Below are positions 1 to 9,780 of a DNA stretch of 64,000 nt, one piece after another; within the stretch, counting starts at the first letter, position 1, and every line of letters starts with the position of its first letter. A program made the position numbers and the translations under genes. The notes under the pieces are model-generated. The model saw nothing but the letters and a program-made list of their open reading frames with translations. It ran no database searches and was not told where the DNA came from. This DNA is from Ceraceosorus guamensis (Eukaryota > Basidiomycota > Exobasidiomycetes > Ceraceosorales > Ceraceosoraceae): positions 175,402-239,401 of the forward strand of contig NW_020290030.1 of the NCBI RefSeq assembly GCF_003144195.1. Direction: 5' to 3'.

Positions 1-354
1 CGACACCGAGCGGGCTCGAAACTATGCGCCTTAAGCGAGAGCGTCACGACTGGCTTCGTCCTTCTCCTTCCCCCATCATCCCAATCCCATCCCCCTTACA
101 CACTCGCTGATATCCATCCTGTCCCGTCTCCCCTACCACCCCTTGACAGCAGCCCGGCGCTGTTCGTAGAATCATTCCACTCAAGTCTAGACAACATTAA
201 CGACGACCGACGTTAGCGAGTTCTGATTAATATCGACGAAACGAAAAAAAAAAAAAGACTTCACGTTGCTTGTAGCCCTTGACTCGTCACCCTGCGCCTA
301 TCGACATCCGAGACTAGAGTCAGCCATCCACCAGCTTCATTCGAAGAACACGAC
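1..354. other. Upstream region of the first gene
   Basis: No supported gene. The stretch is C/T-rich between about 55 and 180 and has a 13-nt A run near 245, just upstream of the ATG at 355. It is probably promoter and 5' UTR of the F-box-like gene. Confidence 0.5.
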
Positions 355-2173
355 ATGTCTTGCCAACTTCCACCAGAGATTGTAGCATTCATCTTCAAGC
401 TTGCCTTGCATGGTCCAGATGCCACCGCTTGTGCCTTGACATTGGCGCCGGTGTGCCGAGCATGCCTTCCCGATGCGTGAGTCGATGCCTCTTCCATACA
501 TCTCAATACTTGCGAACGATGCTGATGATGCACCCGCATGACCGCTACAGCCGTGAAGCACTGTATCATACGCCCAACCTCACTCGACACAACATTGCAC
601 GTTTCTTGGAGACGATGACTGGCTCGGTCATCGGCGAACCGGCGCCCCACAAATTGGTCCGCAGATTGGTCTTTTGCACCACTACGATGCAAGCGTCGGA
701 GCGACGACTGGCAAGACGACGGTCAGAGCTTGGTAGATATGCAGGTTCTGCTTCCCTCAGGAGTGCCGCTGTATCGACCGGCGCCAATGCCGTTGCCAAC
801 ATTCACGACAGTCATAACCATCCGAGCCTTCGACAAGTCCTCGCAACTCTCATTTGTTGCAAGCATACGCTCGAAGAGCTCATGCTTGACCTCACCTGCT
901 CCGCGGTGGCTTGTTCCTGGACGCACTCGCTCAACGATGACCTCTCCGAGTTTGAACATGAGCTGGCTTCGCTCTCCAAGCTGCGCGAACTGTCTATTCG
1001 CTCGCCCAAGGGTTGTGAGTCCAGAAGTGAAAACGTGCTCGCCATTATTGCTGACCCTCACTACCCTGTCGATTGCTCGCTATAGACATTCCACCTGGGG
1101 CGCGCCGACTGTTGCGAGCCGGTCTGGGACGCAACGAGGCGCTGCACAAGCTGAACCTCTTTTGGACTCATCCCGGCCCTCTGGAAGCCAACACGCAATC
1201 GCTGCGCGAGACACTCTCGGCGTGTCCTCATCTGACAACTCTGCGCGTCTTGAGTGCCGAGCAGGACTCGGAGCAAGACGTCGAACATCGATCCGCATCT
1301 CCGTACCCAGAGGAAGCGCAGCATGGTACTTCGTCGTTTGGTGATCTGCAAGATGGCCACTCCATGTGGCATCAACGCTACGCCGATCGACGAACTTCGC
1401 GTGTGATCGATCTGGCGCAAGGAGTCGCTCCTGATAGTCCAGAGGCCGAATTGAACGCTTCAGCTGTCAGTGCGGCCGTACTGAGCGACATCGATAATAC
1501 CGCCCTCGATGTTCGACCATTGATGCGACGGCCATCCGTCAGCCCACGCGAAAGCCAGACTTCACAAGACGCTGCGTGGGCGATCGGCCGTTCCGTAAGC
1601 CAAAACTCGCTAGGTCTGACGCTGGACGGAAGCTGGGAGCTTCCCGATGCTGGTCAGACAGAGGATTCGATGCGCACCACTATCGATGAAGATATTACGG
1701 TCCAGTGGAACGCTCCAGAAGTCAGCGATCGACCGGATGAATCTGTGCCCGCCGCTTTTGTGTCCCGACAAGCACCGCATCCCGTTCTGCGAAGGCGGCG
1801 CATGTCGGTACGCTCCTGCAGGTCGACATCGTCGTCGCACGCCTCCTCGCAAGGTCCAGAAGCTTTTGGAATGGCCAAGCGAAGATCGCGAGAACCGAGC
1901 TTCTCGTCGGATCCAGTCTTTGAAGCGCATGTGAATGCTGTCGCATGCCGAGCAGCTCGTAGCATCGGCCGACAACGCAGCCTGGAAATCTCCAGCCATA
2001 TCTTGCGCAGTAGACCTGTCGATGCGCGAGGGAGGTCATACGGCCTTAGCAGGAGCGACCCTTCGCTGCGCGGGAGGTGCCGAGCGTGCTCCGCGAGCAC
2101 TGATCACGAATGGGATGCCCTCGTCGGTACCTTGCTCCTGGAAAACGCTCCTGCTCCACCAGCGGTGCCTTGA
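355..2173 (+). CDS. F-box-like domain protein, uncharacterised
   Basis: Three exons fit in frame: 355-476, 551-1014 and 1086-2173. Both introns begin GTGAG and end in AG. The short first exon encodes an F-box-like opening (LPPEIVAFIFKLAL) followed by a VCRAC stretch, the usual N-terminal pattern of fungal F-box proteins that bind Skp1 in SCF ubiquitin ligases. The middle exon has leucine-rich helical segments (TLEELMLDL, LSKLRELSI) that look like irregular LRRs used for substrate recognition. The long C-terminal part is Ser/Arg-rich and probably disordered. The substrate cannot be predicted. The ATG at 355 lies upstream of any ATG in the long downstream frames and is needed to include the F-box. 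An F-box role is inferred from the motif only. Confidence 0.7.
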
Positions 2174-2491
2174 GGGAGCCACTCAGAAGTTTATTTTTCT
2201 CGCCGATAAGTTTCACCGCTAATACCTCTGCGTCGCTTAATGTCTCGACTAATCGCGCGTGCCTCTGCGATGGCCGCGCCCCTCAATAACTACAACCTCC
2301 CCTCTCCACCCTTTGCTGTAGCAACCTGACCTTGCTAATATCCTGGCGCTGGCGTCGCGTACTGCATGTCAACGTGATGCGCCCTTACAATGGCGCCAAC
2401 AACGGCCTCGATGGCCGCTGCCCTCTTTAATCTGATGCTATACAGCAACATAATGCGTGCGCGGCTTGAGCCGTCGCCGAGTGGATGATGT
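2174..2491. other. Convergent intergenic spacer
   Basis: Lies between the 3' ends of two convergent genes. No gene or clear structural element is visible. It is presumably 3' UTRs and terminators. Confidence 0.4.
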
Positions 2492-3364
2492 TCATGAATC
2501 GAGTCCGATCGCTTGCCATCCTTGCTTTCTCTCTTGCTGCAACCTGTCCCTGGCCTCTGCGCAGGCTTCTGCAGCGACGTTACCGAATTCGCTGGGATCT
2601 TCAGCCACATACGCTTGGAATTCATCCACCCATACGCTCTCCGCATAACCTCTGAGCTGGAGATCGTGCTGGATGATAGATTTGGCTTTGCGGGGCAAGT
2701 CATCCCATGCGCGTTGAGCTGCTGATGCGAATGACGGCACCAGGTGAAAGAGGGCGTGATTTTGCTCGTGAGTTAAGGAAGAGGCGGCGAATCGCTGCAG
2801 AACGCTGACGAGGTACCGAAAAGGGCTGTTGCTCTGCTCCACCAGCGCTTCGAGGGAGTGCAATTGTCGCAGAACGGCGCATTCTGTGGGATTGCAGTAC
2901 GATTCCCACCACGGCATTTCACTTGTGCTTGAAGAAGCGCCTTCGAATGTCTCTGAAGGGTCGACCTGCTGAGTATCGCCATCGCCGTGGCGTCTCCTCA
3001 TTGCTGCAAGCCACTGTCGCACAGAGTCGAGTGGCAAGTTGAATGCTTGGTAGTTGCGACATAAGCGCGCATTGCTCGCCTCCTCAAGATCCAGATACAC
3101 GCCTTTGGGCGCGCCAGCCCCTTCGTAAAACGCTTCCATGCGAGCCAATGCAGCGTGTTGATGACTCGCCTCTTGAAAGACGAGCGTCAAGAGCGGAGTG
3201 CCGTGTCCACGCAGCGTGAACAGCTCGTTGCCTGTCTGGAGAGGAGATGAGGAGAGAGGGGAGAGAGAGGAAGAAGCAACTGCAGGCGGTTGCTGATGAG
3301 AACCTCTGGGAGTGCCCGCCTTTGCCTTGCTGCCTCCTCCACGGTGACGACGAGGCGGGCCCAT
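2492..3364 (-). CDS. Uncharacterised protein, about 290 aa
   Basis: A single open frame from the first in-frame ATG at 3364. The frame stays open upstream to about 3430 without an ATG, so an additional 5' exon is possible. The first 45 residues are basic and low-complexity (Gly, Ser, Pro, Gln), followed by a folded-looking segment with a compact motif (ARMEAFYEG, then LEEASNARLCRNYQAFNLP) that has the look of a conserved family signature. The C-terminal half is helical and acidic, with many Ala, Gln and Trp residues. No signal peptide or membrane segment is seen. I do not recognise the family and assign no function. Its coding character is supported by length, composition and absence of competing frames. 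Confidence 0.55.
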   Translation of the reverse strand: MGPPRRHRGGGSKAKAGTPRGSHQQPPAVASSSLSPLSSSPLQTGNELFTLRGHGTPLLTLVFQEASHQHAALARMEAFYEGAGAPKGVYLDLEEASNARLCRNYQAFNLPLDSVRQWLAAMRRRHGDGDTQQVDPSETFEGASSSTSEMPWWESYCNPTECAVLRQLHSLEALVEQSNSPFRYLVSVLQRFAASSLTHEQNHALFHLVPSFASAAQRAWDDLPRKAKSIIQHDLQLRGYAESVWVDEFQAYVAEDPSEFGNVAAEACAEARDRLQQERKQGWQAIGLDS

Positions 3365-3736
3365 CGCTGCTGTGAGTGAAGCTGCGTGCTGGGCTTTGAA
3401 CTGAGGAAAGGTCCATCGCGGATATGTCAAGGCGGACAGCTGGATGGCGCTTTGCTATGGGCTGATCGAGGTTCAGCTCAGGGTCGCCCTGCCAGACTGC
3501 TTTCACGTGACGCGTATCACAGCCGACGTCGGTTGCAGTAGGGGTGGAGGCGCGCATCCCCTCTCACTAATCAAATTCACCATTCACCACGACTGCCCAA
3601 CGTCGACCACCTTCGACAGGACGGGGCTTCTGATGAGGTGCTCGAGGCAGCATCGCTCGCATCACTTCGACGCCAGAGCCTCAACGATTATCGCATTCAT
3701 GACAGTCGGCTTGGACTGTGATTGCACTGCACGCAG

Positions 3737-4412
3737 CTAAGACAGATCAGAGAGCTTGAATCCCGCGCCCAGCCTGCGCATATCGCGTATCCGATCGCAA
3801 GAAGAAGCCTGTACGCAAAAGTGGCCGCCTGAATCCATCTTGCCGCTCTCCGCGTCTGGATAAGGGCAGCGAATCTACAGCGTACGCAGCGTAGTCGTGG
3901 TGGTCAGTGCAAGAGGCGGCGAGCCTGCTGGTCTCAGGCAGCACGCTCCGGGACTCACTTGTTGTGGGAAGGGGCATGGACAGTGGGAGGGCGAGGGAAC
4001 GCAGGAAAGGGTGCGAGGGCAGAGGAAGGATGTGCAGGTGGCTGAGCATGTCGAAGGCGTGCGCGAGCAGAGAAGCTTGTCAGATCGATGAGGCGCAGGG
4101 CGGGTCGGCCATGGCATTCCGCAGAGACTGACTCACCCGCTTCTACTCGCGCTTCGAACCAATTCGCATCGCCAGTCTGCGGGCAGAGATGAAAGTAATT
4201 GGAAAGTGAGGATCAAACCCAGCCTCGGCTACCTTTGCGTGCTGCGTGCTGCGTCACACACTCACAGGTGGAGCCTCTTGTTCTCTGACCTGCCCATCAC
4301 CTCCGCCAGTGAAGAATTGCTGAAAGAACTGAGCTGATGTTGGCAGGACGCTTGCAAGGAGGATTGCGGCGCACAGGGAGAGCGCGATCAGTCTTGAGGA
4401 TGCGTGGCGCAT
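3737..4412 (-). CDS. LCL2: LCL2-like secreted/ER protein
   Basis: Four exons join in frame on the minus strand. The ATG at 4412 begins a signal peptide (RLIALSLCAAILLASVLP) followed by AQFFQQFF. A small exon encodes GDANWFEARVEA, the next encodes CTSFLCPRTLSCVPSPSHC and CPCPFP, and the last encodes RCPYPDAE and GGHFCVQ. The stop is at 3737. This Cys-rich order (FLCP, LxCV, CPCPxP, CPYPD, FCV) is the signature of the fungal LCL2 family (long chronological lifespan protein 2), small ER/secretory proteins tied to ERAD and lifespan in yeast. The length of about 137 aa matches the family. Because the gene is cut into small exons, each single frame looks unconvincing. The reconstruction rests on splice signals and the restored Cys pattern. 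Confidence 0.88.
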
Positions 4413-4576
4413 GGCTGGGCTGTAACGATGGCTCAAATGATGACGATGATGGCCTAAAAGCTGCACATTCACGATTGCCGGAAGGTGCGATGGGTGCGAT
4501 GCTGGTCGTCGTGTCGTAGCGTGGTGCTGTCCATTTGGCTCCACCCATGATGCACGCAGCATACACAGAGCAGGCG

Positions 4577-4601
4577 CAGTCACAGTCACAGTCACAGTCA
4601 C
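4577..4601. repeat. CAGTCA tandem repeat
   Basis: Four consecutive copies of the hexamer CAGTCA (or its rotation) upstream of LCL2. It is probably a simple microsatellite in promoter DNA. Confidence 0.8.
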
Positions 4602-4809
4602 GCGACCGCAATAACGGAGTTGCTTGCGGCGCCCAGCCCGGCCGTGGCTCGAGCGCATGCGCACGCGCGGTTGCATACATGATCACTCTTCTGACTCTGC
4701 ATGCTGGGTCAATCATGTGAATCATGGACCCATAAATCACCAATTTGACTTCGCTTTGCTCGAATCTGGCATCTCTTAAAGGCAGCACGCACCCTCTGAC
4801 GCCCAAAGC

Positions 4810-4838
4810 CACACACGCACACACACATACACACACAC
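4810..4838. repeat. CA dinucleotide microsatellite
   Basis: Interrupted (CA)n run between the divergent LCL2 and chorismate mutase genes. Confidence 0.8.
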
Positions 4839-5135
4839 CACAGCAAACAAAGCCACCGGCGAAGCGATCATTGCGCGGCTCATCATTGGAGTCGTTCAGG
4901 CGCGTGCAGCTCCACCTACACCTCTAGGAGCGGTCATCTGCACGAACACGTTCACCTTCTTGGAGGGCATCCTAGTCGGTCAGCTTGGCGCTCACAAGCA
5001 AGCAGCTCGCCCCACCCGGTCAACGATCGAGCTTTACGCACAGTCAACGCGAGACCTCCCTGTTACACTGCACTGCGTTCCTTAGTCGCTCGCCGGCAGC
5101 AGCTTCTCGACAACGCACCGCCCACGGATACCAAA

Positions 5136-6285
5136 ATGTCATCCAACGGATCTTCAGGGCAACACACCTCTGTGGATCGCCAGACGCTCCTCTCCCTCGA
5201 TCACATCCGAGCGGTGCTCATCAGGCTCGAAGATACCATCGTGTTCGATCTCATCGAGAGGGCTCAGTATGCTCATAATCCGCCGATGTACGCCCCAGGA
5301 GCATTCAAGGAGCTCAGAGAAAAGGAGAATTGGGAAGCCAGCTGGGTCGAATGGTTCCTCAAAGAGACGGAGGCTGCTCATGGTGAGTGTGCCGGCACGC
5401 AGCGGCTGTTTGGCCACTTATATGCTGACACGATGCGCGCCTCGTCTCGCCTACCTGTCTGCCTTGCTCGAAACACTCACCCGCAGCCAAAGTTCGGCGC
5501 TTCGATACTCCGGACGAGTACCCCTTCACGCCCATCGAGCAACTGCCCAAAGCAATCTTGCCTCCCTTGACATACCCCGATGTCCTTTTCAAAGCGGCAG
5601 TCGTCAATGCCAATTCGCGCATCTGGAGTTGGTACAGGGACGATGTGGTGCCCGCCATTACGCGGAAACATGGCCTGCAGGCGGATGATGGGCAGTACGG
5701 CAGCGCTGCTACGAGGGATGTGGAAGTGCTGAGCGCTGTTTCTAGGCGCATACATTTCGGTGAGCGATGATACGTGGCTGCACGCGAAAATTTGAGTCGA
5801 GCTTAGAGCACGTCACAAGGAGGGCAGACCCATTGATACACTCACCTCTCAACTTGCGGGGTCGCGCTCTAGGCATGTTCGTATCCGAGTCGAAGTTCCA
5901 ATCCTCGCCAGCAGATTTTATAGAGCCCATACGTGCAAGAGATCGCGTCAAGCTGGAAGCGCTCATCACCAAACCGGCAGTTGAGGCTGCTCTGCTCGTG
6001 CGTCTGGCAGAGAAGGCGAAAGTGTACGGGCAAGATCTGGACACGCTCTTGGCTGCTGGCAAACAGGGCACAGCAAAGATCGACACAGAGGAGGTGGTCA
6101 GGATTTACAGGGAACGCATCATCCCCGAGACGAAGGTGGTCGAGGTCGATTATCTGTTGAAAAGGTGAGCGAGTTGGTAGAGGACGGCACCGCGGTCCCA
6201 GTGAAGATGCTGATGGTTTGCTTGTTGCTACAGGCTGGAAGGGCTGTCGGAGGAGGAAGTTGCCAATTTGGCTAACAGGAGGTGA
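5136..6285 (+). CDS. ARO7: Chorismate mutase (AroQ, eukaryotic type)
   Basis: Converts chorismate to prephenate, the branch-point step to Phe and Tyr, normally in the cytosol. Four exons are read: from 5136 to about 5381, an exon opening with AKVRRFDTPDEYPF, an exon opening with MFVSESKFQ, and a short last exon ending NLANRR at 6285. Family hallmarks are visible in order: RLEDTIVFDLIERAQ near the N-terminus (active-site Arg and Glu), PLTYPD, SRRIHFG followed by the conserved FVSESKF, ALITKPAVEAALLVRLAEKA, and VVEVDYLLKRLEGL at the C-terminal end. Length and organisation match the yeast-type allosteric enzyme regulated by Trp and Tyr. All introns begin GTGAG and frame is maintained across each junction. 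Confidence 0.95.
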
Positions 6286-6413
6286 CCTTGGAGACTCAGG
6301 GCAGCACTGCCGACGGCAATACCATCGTCGTCGAACTTCGGTATGCTCGAGATTCTCGTGACGTAGTGTCTTTCTCGCCCATGTAAAGGCGTCGTCGAGC
6401 AGTCCAACGTCAT

Positions 6414-7281
6414 TCATTGCTCGTATTTACGCGCCTCTACTCCTTTTGGAGGGACGACATCCACTTTTTTCGTTCCCACATCTTTCCAATTTGTGCTCAA
6501 AGCCGTACCTCCGCTCTCCACAAAGCTCTTCTGCATGGCTCTTCTCGTATCGTCGTCGGCATCGGCATAGAGCTTTTGAAAGAATGCGTCAATATTGCCA
6601 TCTTGGCCTCCTTCCTTTGTGGAAGTCTTGTCGTCAGATGTTGACCCTTGTTGGCTTTGAGATGGTTCGTCTGCGTCGTCGGTGAATGAGTCCCATTTGG
6701 ATCGACGTGCCTTGATACCCGACGTTGATGAAGCTGCGAAATTCTGTGGCGCTGTGACAGTGGCCTCTGCATCCACATTCGAAAGCGGCCAAAATGATCA
6801 GAGACGCGCGGAGAAAGACACGAAAATGCAACGAAGTGCGTAGATGCTTACGACTGGGAGAAGAGCCGGAGGGGCTGGTCGAGGTGCCTTGCAAGGCGGA
6901 CCACTGTCCGCTCGCCTTCTTGACCAAGTGCACCTCAATCTTGCTGGCCTTGACATCGAACGTCGACTTTTCGCCATCCACCTCCGCAAACAGTGGATCA
7001 ATGACGAGCTCATTTGCATCCTTCTGCGTGTCAGAAGGCCGGATCTGCACATTCAAAGCATGGCTCTCGATCTTGACGCTGACTTCTGGCCTCGTCAAGC
7101 CTTTCGCATAGATGGACAGGTGCACGACCTGGTCCGTTTGGTAGTAATCGTGCCTGGTATCGACGCGTGGGTGATGCGCTCATCAGCGTCTATAAGCATG
7201 TGCTGGCACGTTTAGACATCGTCTTGTGAGACGGGTCCTCCTTGGGCAGAAGGATACTTACCGAGATTTTGCGCTCGTCAT
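6414..7281 (-). CDS. SGT1: SGT1 family co-chaperone (CS + SGS domains)
   Basis: Three exons. A tiny first exon (ATG at 7281, MTSAKS) joins to RHDYYQTDQVVHLSIYAKG, the start of a CS domain that continues through TRPEVSVKI, a central LFAEVDGE and KIEVHLVKK. After an acid/Ser linker, the last exon carries the SGS domain (SKWDSF, then DIDAFFQKLYAD-like text, RRAMQKSF, STNWKDVG) and ends KYEQ. SGT1 works with Hsp90 and Skp1 in kinetochore and SCF assembly. The canonical N-terminal TPR domain is absent: the CS domain starts within the first 10 residues. A split or missing TPR is known in some SGT1-like proteins, so this may be a CS-SGS variant, or an upstream TPR exon could exist, although I see none in the about 1 kb upstream. 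Confidence 0.88.
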
Positions 7282-7600
7282 CGTTAGCAGTACAGGTCGA
7301 TCACGTATTCAAAGTTGCTTTTGGTCGAGCTTGTTAGCCGTTCAGTCTTTCCTGTTATATGATGGTGGAGTGGAAAGAGCTCTGCTGCTGCACGCACACC
7401 CTCCACGTTTGCCCTCTCACGTTCACATTTCTCGCGGCGCCACAGTCGACGACGCCGCATTTTGCTCCGCCGGCCCATCACGCGACAGAATCTGCCTCGC
7501 TTTCAGGTCCCATACCTACTTTACGAGACTCGAAAGAGAGCCGCAGCGGCCGCAGAATCACGAATCCAGCAGCGCCAGGGACTCCTTTTCATCTTCAGAT

Positions 7601-8155
7601 TTATCGCACAACTTGCAATGACTCGCAGACGGCAGACGACGTGGCAACGTCCACATTCGCGTAGAGCCCACATCGTCCGCAGGTCGCTGTTCTTGTGGTC
7701 GACACATCGAACGCAGCGCCTGGCTGCGTCCACCTCTCATCGATTGCTATGAAGGCCCCCTTGGCAAAGTCTAGGAAAGGAGCGCGGAAACTAGAGTACA
7801 ATCTGCGATCGACCTGCGAAGGTAGAGATACACGAGTACAACGGCAAGCCTGGCCAGGAACGGGACGAAGGAAAGGGCGAAGCGATGCCATCGAGGACCA
7901 GGAGAGTACTACAAGAGTGCCGTCGAGGGTCTTGTTGAATGCGTCGAACAGACGACTGAGCAATTTGCCAGAAAAGCTCTGCAGTGAAGACGTGCGAGTC
8001 GAGACGGGTCGTGCGGGAACAGTAGAGAATGAGAAGCCGGATGATCGTAACGGCGTGCGATGCGTGCAGGGGACGCGAGTGGATGCTTGTAGCGGGAAGA
8101 GCCGGTCGCTGAGATGACGAGACGGAGACAAAGAGCCAGGGAACAGAGTAGCCAT
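7601..8155 (-). CDS. Doubtful small ORF, possible mitochondrial protein
   Basis: One open frame of 184 codons on the minus strand, lying between SGT1 and the RlpA-like gene. Its first 60 residues are Arg/Ser-rich with few acids, compatible with a mitochondrial presequence, and a hydrophobic patch (GTLVVLSW) follows. No family is recognised, and the opposite strand also has an open frame over the same DNA, so this may be a chance ORF or contain unrecognised introns. If it is not a gene, 7282-8304 is simply spacer. Confidence 0.25.
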   Translation of the reverse strand: MATLFPGSLSPSRHLSDRLFPLQASTRVPCTHRTPLRSSGFSFSTVPARPVSTRTSSLQSFSGKLLSRLFDAFNKTLDGTLVVLSWSSMASLRPFLRPVPGQACRCTRVSLPSQVDRRLYSSFRAPFLDFAKGAFIAIDERWTQPGAAFDVSTTRTATCGRCGLYANVDVATSSAVCESLQVVR

Positions 8156-8304
8156 GGATATGATACAGATCTGGGCAGTTGGACCGCGGACGCAAGCGCC
8201 CGCACCACCTAGCGAACACCCGGTTCGCTCCTCTTGACAAGGTCAACGACTAGCGTCGCTTGCCCGTAGAGTTGAGTAGATGCTGGTCCAAGGCCGCATA
8301 CAGC

Positions 8305-9421
8305 CTAGGCAAAGGTCCAGGTGATGGGAATGCGACCTTCGTCTTCAGTTCCAAGGGCCTTGAACGCGGCGGGGCTGAAGTCGAGCGATCCCCAGGCACA
8401 GCCAGGGCAAGCGTCGCTGACAGTGACGGTGACTGATTTGCTGCCGCGGTGCGCAGTGATCTTGCGGCCACAGACCTTTGAATCGTTGGACAAGCCGAAC
8501 GTGTTGTAGAGGTCTTGAGAGACGGCAACGATGTAGTCGCTGTCCTTGTTTGTCCAGCCGCAAGCGCCAAGACCAGTGGCATAGAAGGTACCTAAATGGA
8601 ACGGCGCAAAGAGTGTCAGTCAGCACACTGCGCGCCAACGAAGATTGGTCCAGACTCACCATCACCAGAATATTGTTTGCCTGAGCCGGCGCCTGCTTGG
8701 CCAGTTGAGGTTGATTCGGAGCTGGACGAGGCATGCGTCTCGGTGTGAGTTGTCGGACTAGCCTTGGGCTTTTGGACCTGTTGCTGTTGTTGTTGTTGAT
8801 GCTGTTCGGGCTTTGTGTCCTGGCTCTTTTGCTGCTTGGGCTTTGTGTCCTGAGCGGGCTTTGAATCGGAAGCCTTTTCCTGAATGGGCTTCGTTTTGGG
8901 CGTAGCTTTCTGGTCGTCGTCATTGTCGTCAGACGACTCATCGGACGCGTCATCTGAGCTGTCGTCGGCTGATCCGTCATCTTGAGCAGCGAACTGCTCG
9001 AAGGTCTGAGGGGTTTCGCCCTTTTTGAGAGACTCCATCGCTGCAGCTTGCCACTGTGGGTGCCGATCAGAGGAGCGTGAGTCAGAAGGCCTCGGCTTTA
9101 TGAGCGGTAGGCGTACGGCACGCTTCTCACCTTGGTGTTGATAGCTGCTTGGTTCTCAGCGTACGCATTCAGCTTGGCTTGAGCCTCGCGCTGAGCTGCA
9201 GTAGAACGACGGACACGGAACTTGCGACCTTCTGCCAGTGTGAGGGAACGGGCGTGGGGATGCGCATGGTGCCCGCGAGCGAGGAGTGCGCTAGCATCAC
9301 GTGCAGCTACAGCAGCGCGAGCTGCGGCATTTTGCGAGACGAACTGAGTAGTGTCGGCCACGGTGGATGCGATGAACGTGGTGAGGCAGAGCGCCAGGAC
9401 GGAAGCCATGTGGAAACGCAT
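8305..9421 (-). CDS. Secreted RlpA/expansin-like double-psi beta-barrel protein
   Basis: Three exons. The ATG at 9421 opens a signal peptide (MRFHMASVLALCLTTFIAST). The second exon encodes an extended low-complexity linker rich in Asp, Ser, Lys and Gln, including a poly-Gln stretch. The last exon holds the compact C-terminal domain: TFYATGLGACGW, then SQDLYNTF, VCGRKI, VTVTVSDACPGCAWGSLDFS and RIPITWTFA. This is the typical fungal RlpA-like/barwin-expansin fold, with the GACG and DxCPGC Cys motifs and the conserved Asp. Fungal members are extracellular or wall-associated, and many are upregulated during host contact. Catalysis is not established for the family. A TATA-like run lies near 9768-9780 upstream. 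Confidence 0.9.
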
Positions 9422-9767
9422 CGTGGAGAGTTCTGTGAGCAGGGACGAGTGGTGGTAATGAGATGCTGTTGGGAAAGCGGGAGGCGGGGGGAGCTGCTGC
9501 TTGAAGCGCTTGGATGTTCAGAGGGGAGATGATGGCTTAGAACCGATCCTGACCGGTATTTGAATCGAAAGAAGTGCGTGCTGATGGGAGAGGGGCGGAG
9601 GTGCGAGAGTCTGTCTACCGCTGGTTGGATCTACCTGACGATTCTGCGCAATTGGGCTGGAAACTGTGTTGGGGTGAGGGCGAACGGATGAAGGACAAGA
9701 ACAGTCGAAAGCGACAAGAGCAGAGCAAATTGATGCATGGGGATCGAGGTGGGAGTCAAGGAAAGCA

Positions 9768-9780
9768 ATGTATATATATG
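9768..9780 (-). promoter_or_regulatory. TATA-like element upstream of the RlpA-like gene
   Basis: TATATATA-type run about 350 bp upstream of the ATG at 9421. The position allows a long 5' UTR. It is assigned on sequence alone. Confidence 0.35.

Larger units (their letters stand above)
4413..5135. other. Divergent intergenic region with microsatellites
   Basis: Promoter space between LCL2 (minus) and chorismate mutase (plus). It contains a CAGTCA-type repeat (about 4577-4601), an interrupted CA microsatellite (about 4810-4838), and ATTCACGATT near 4466, a variant of the recurrent palindrome. No gene is supported. Confidence 0.55.

Noticed and set aside
7695-8117. Plus-strand ORF opposite the doubtful small gene
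   Set aside because: Highly charged, shadow-like composition. No domain, and the same DNA is open on the other strand.
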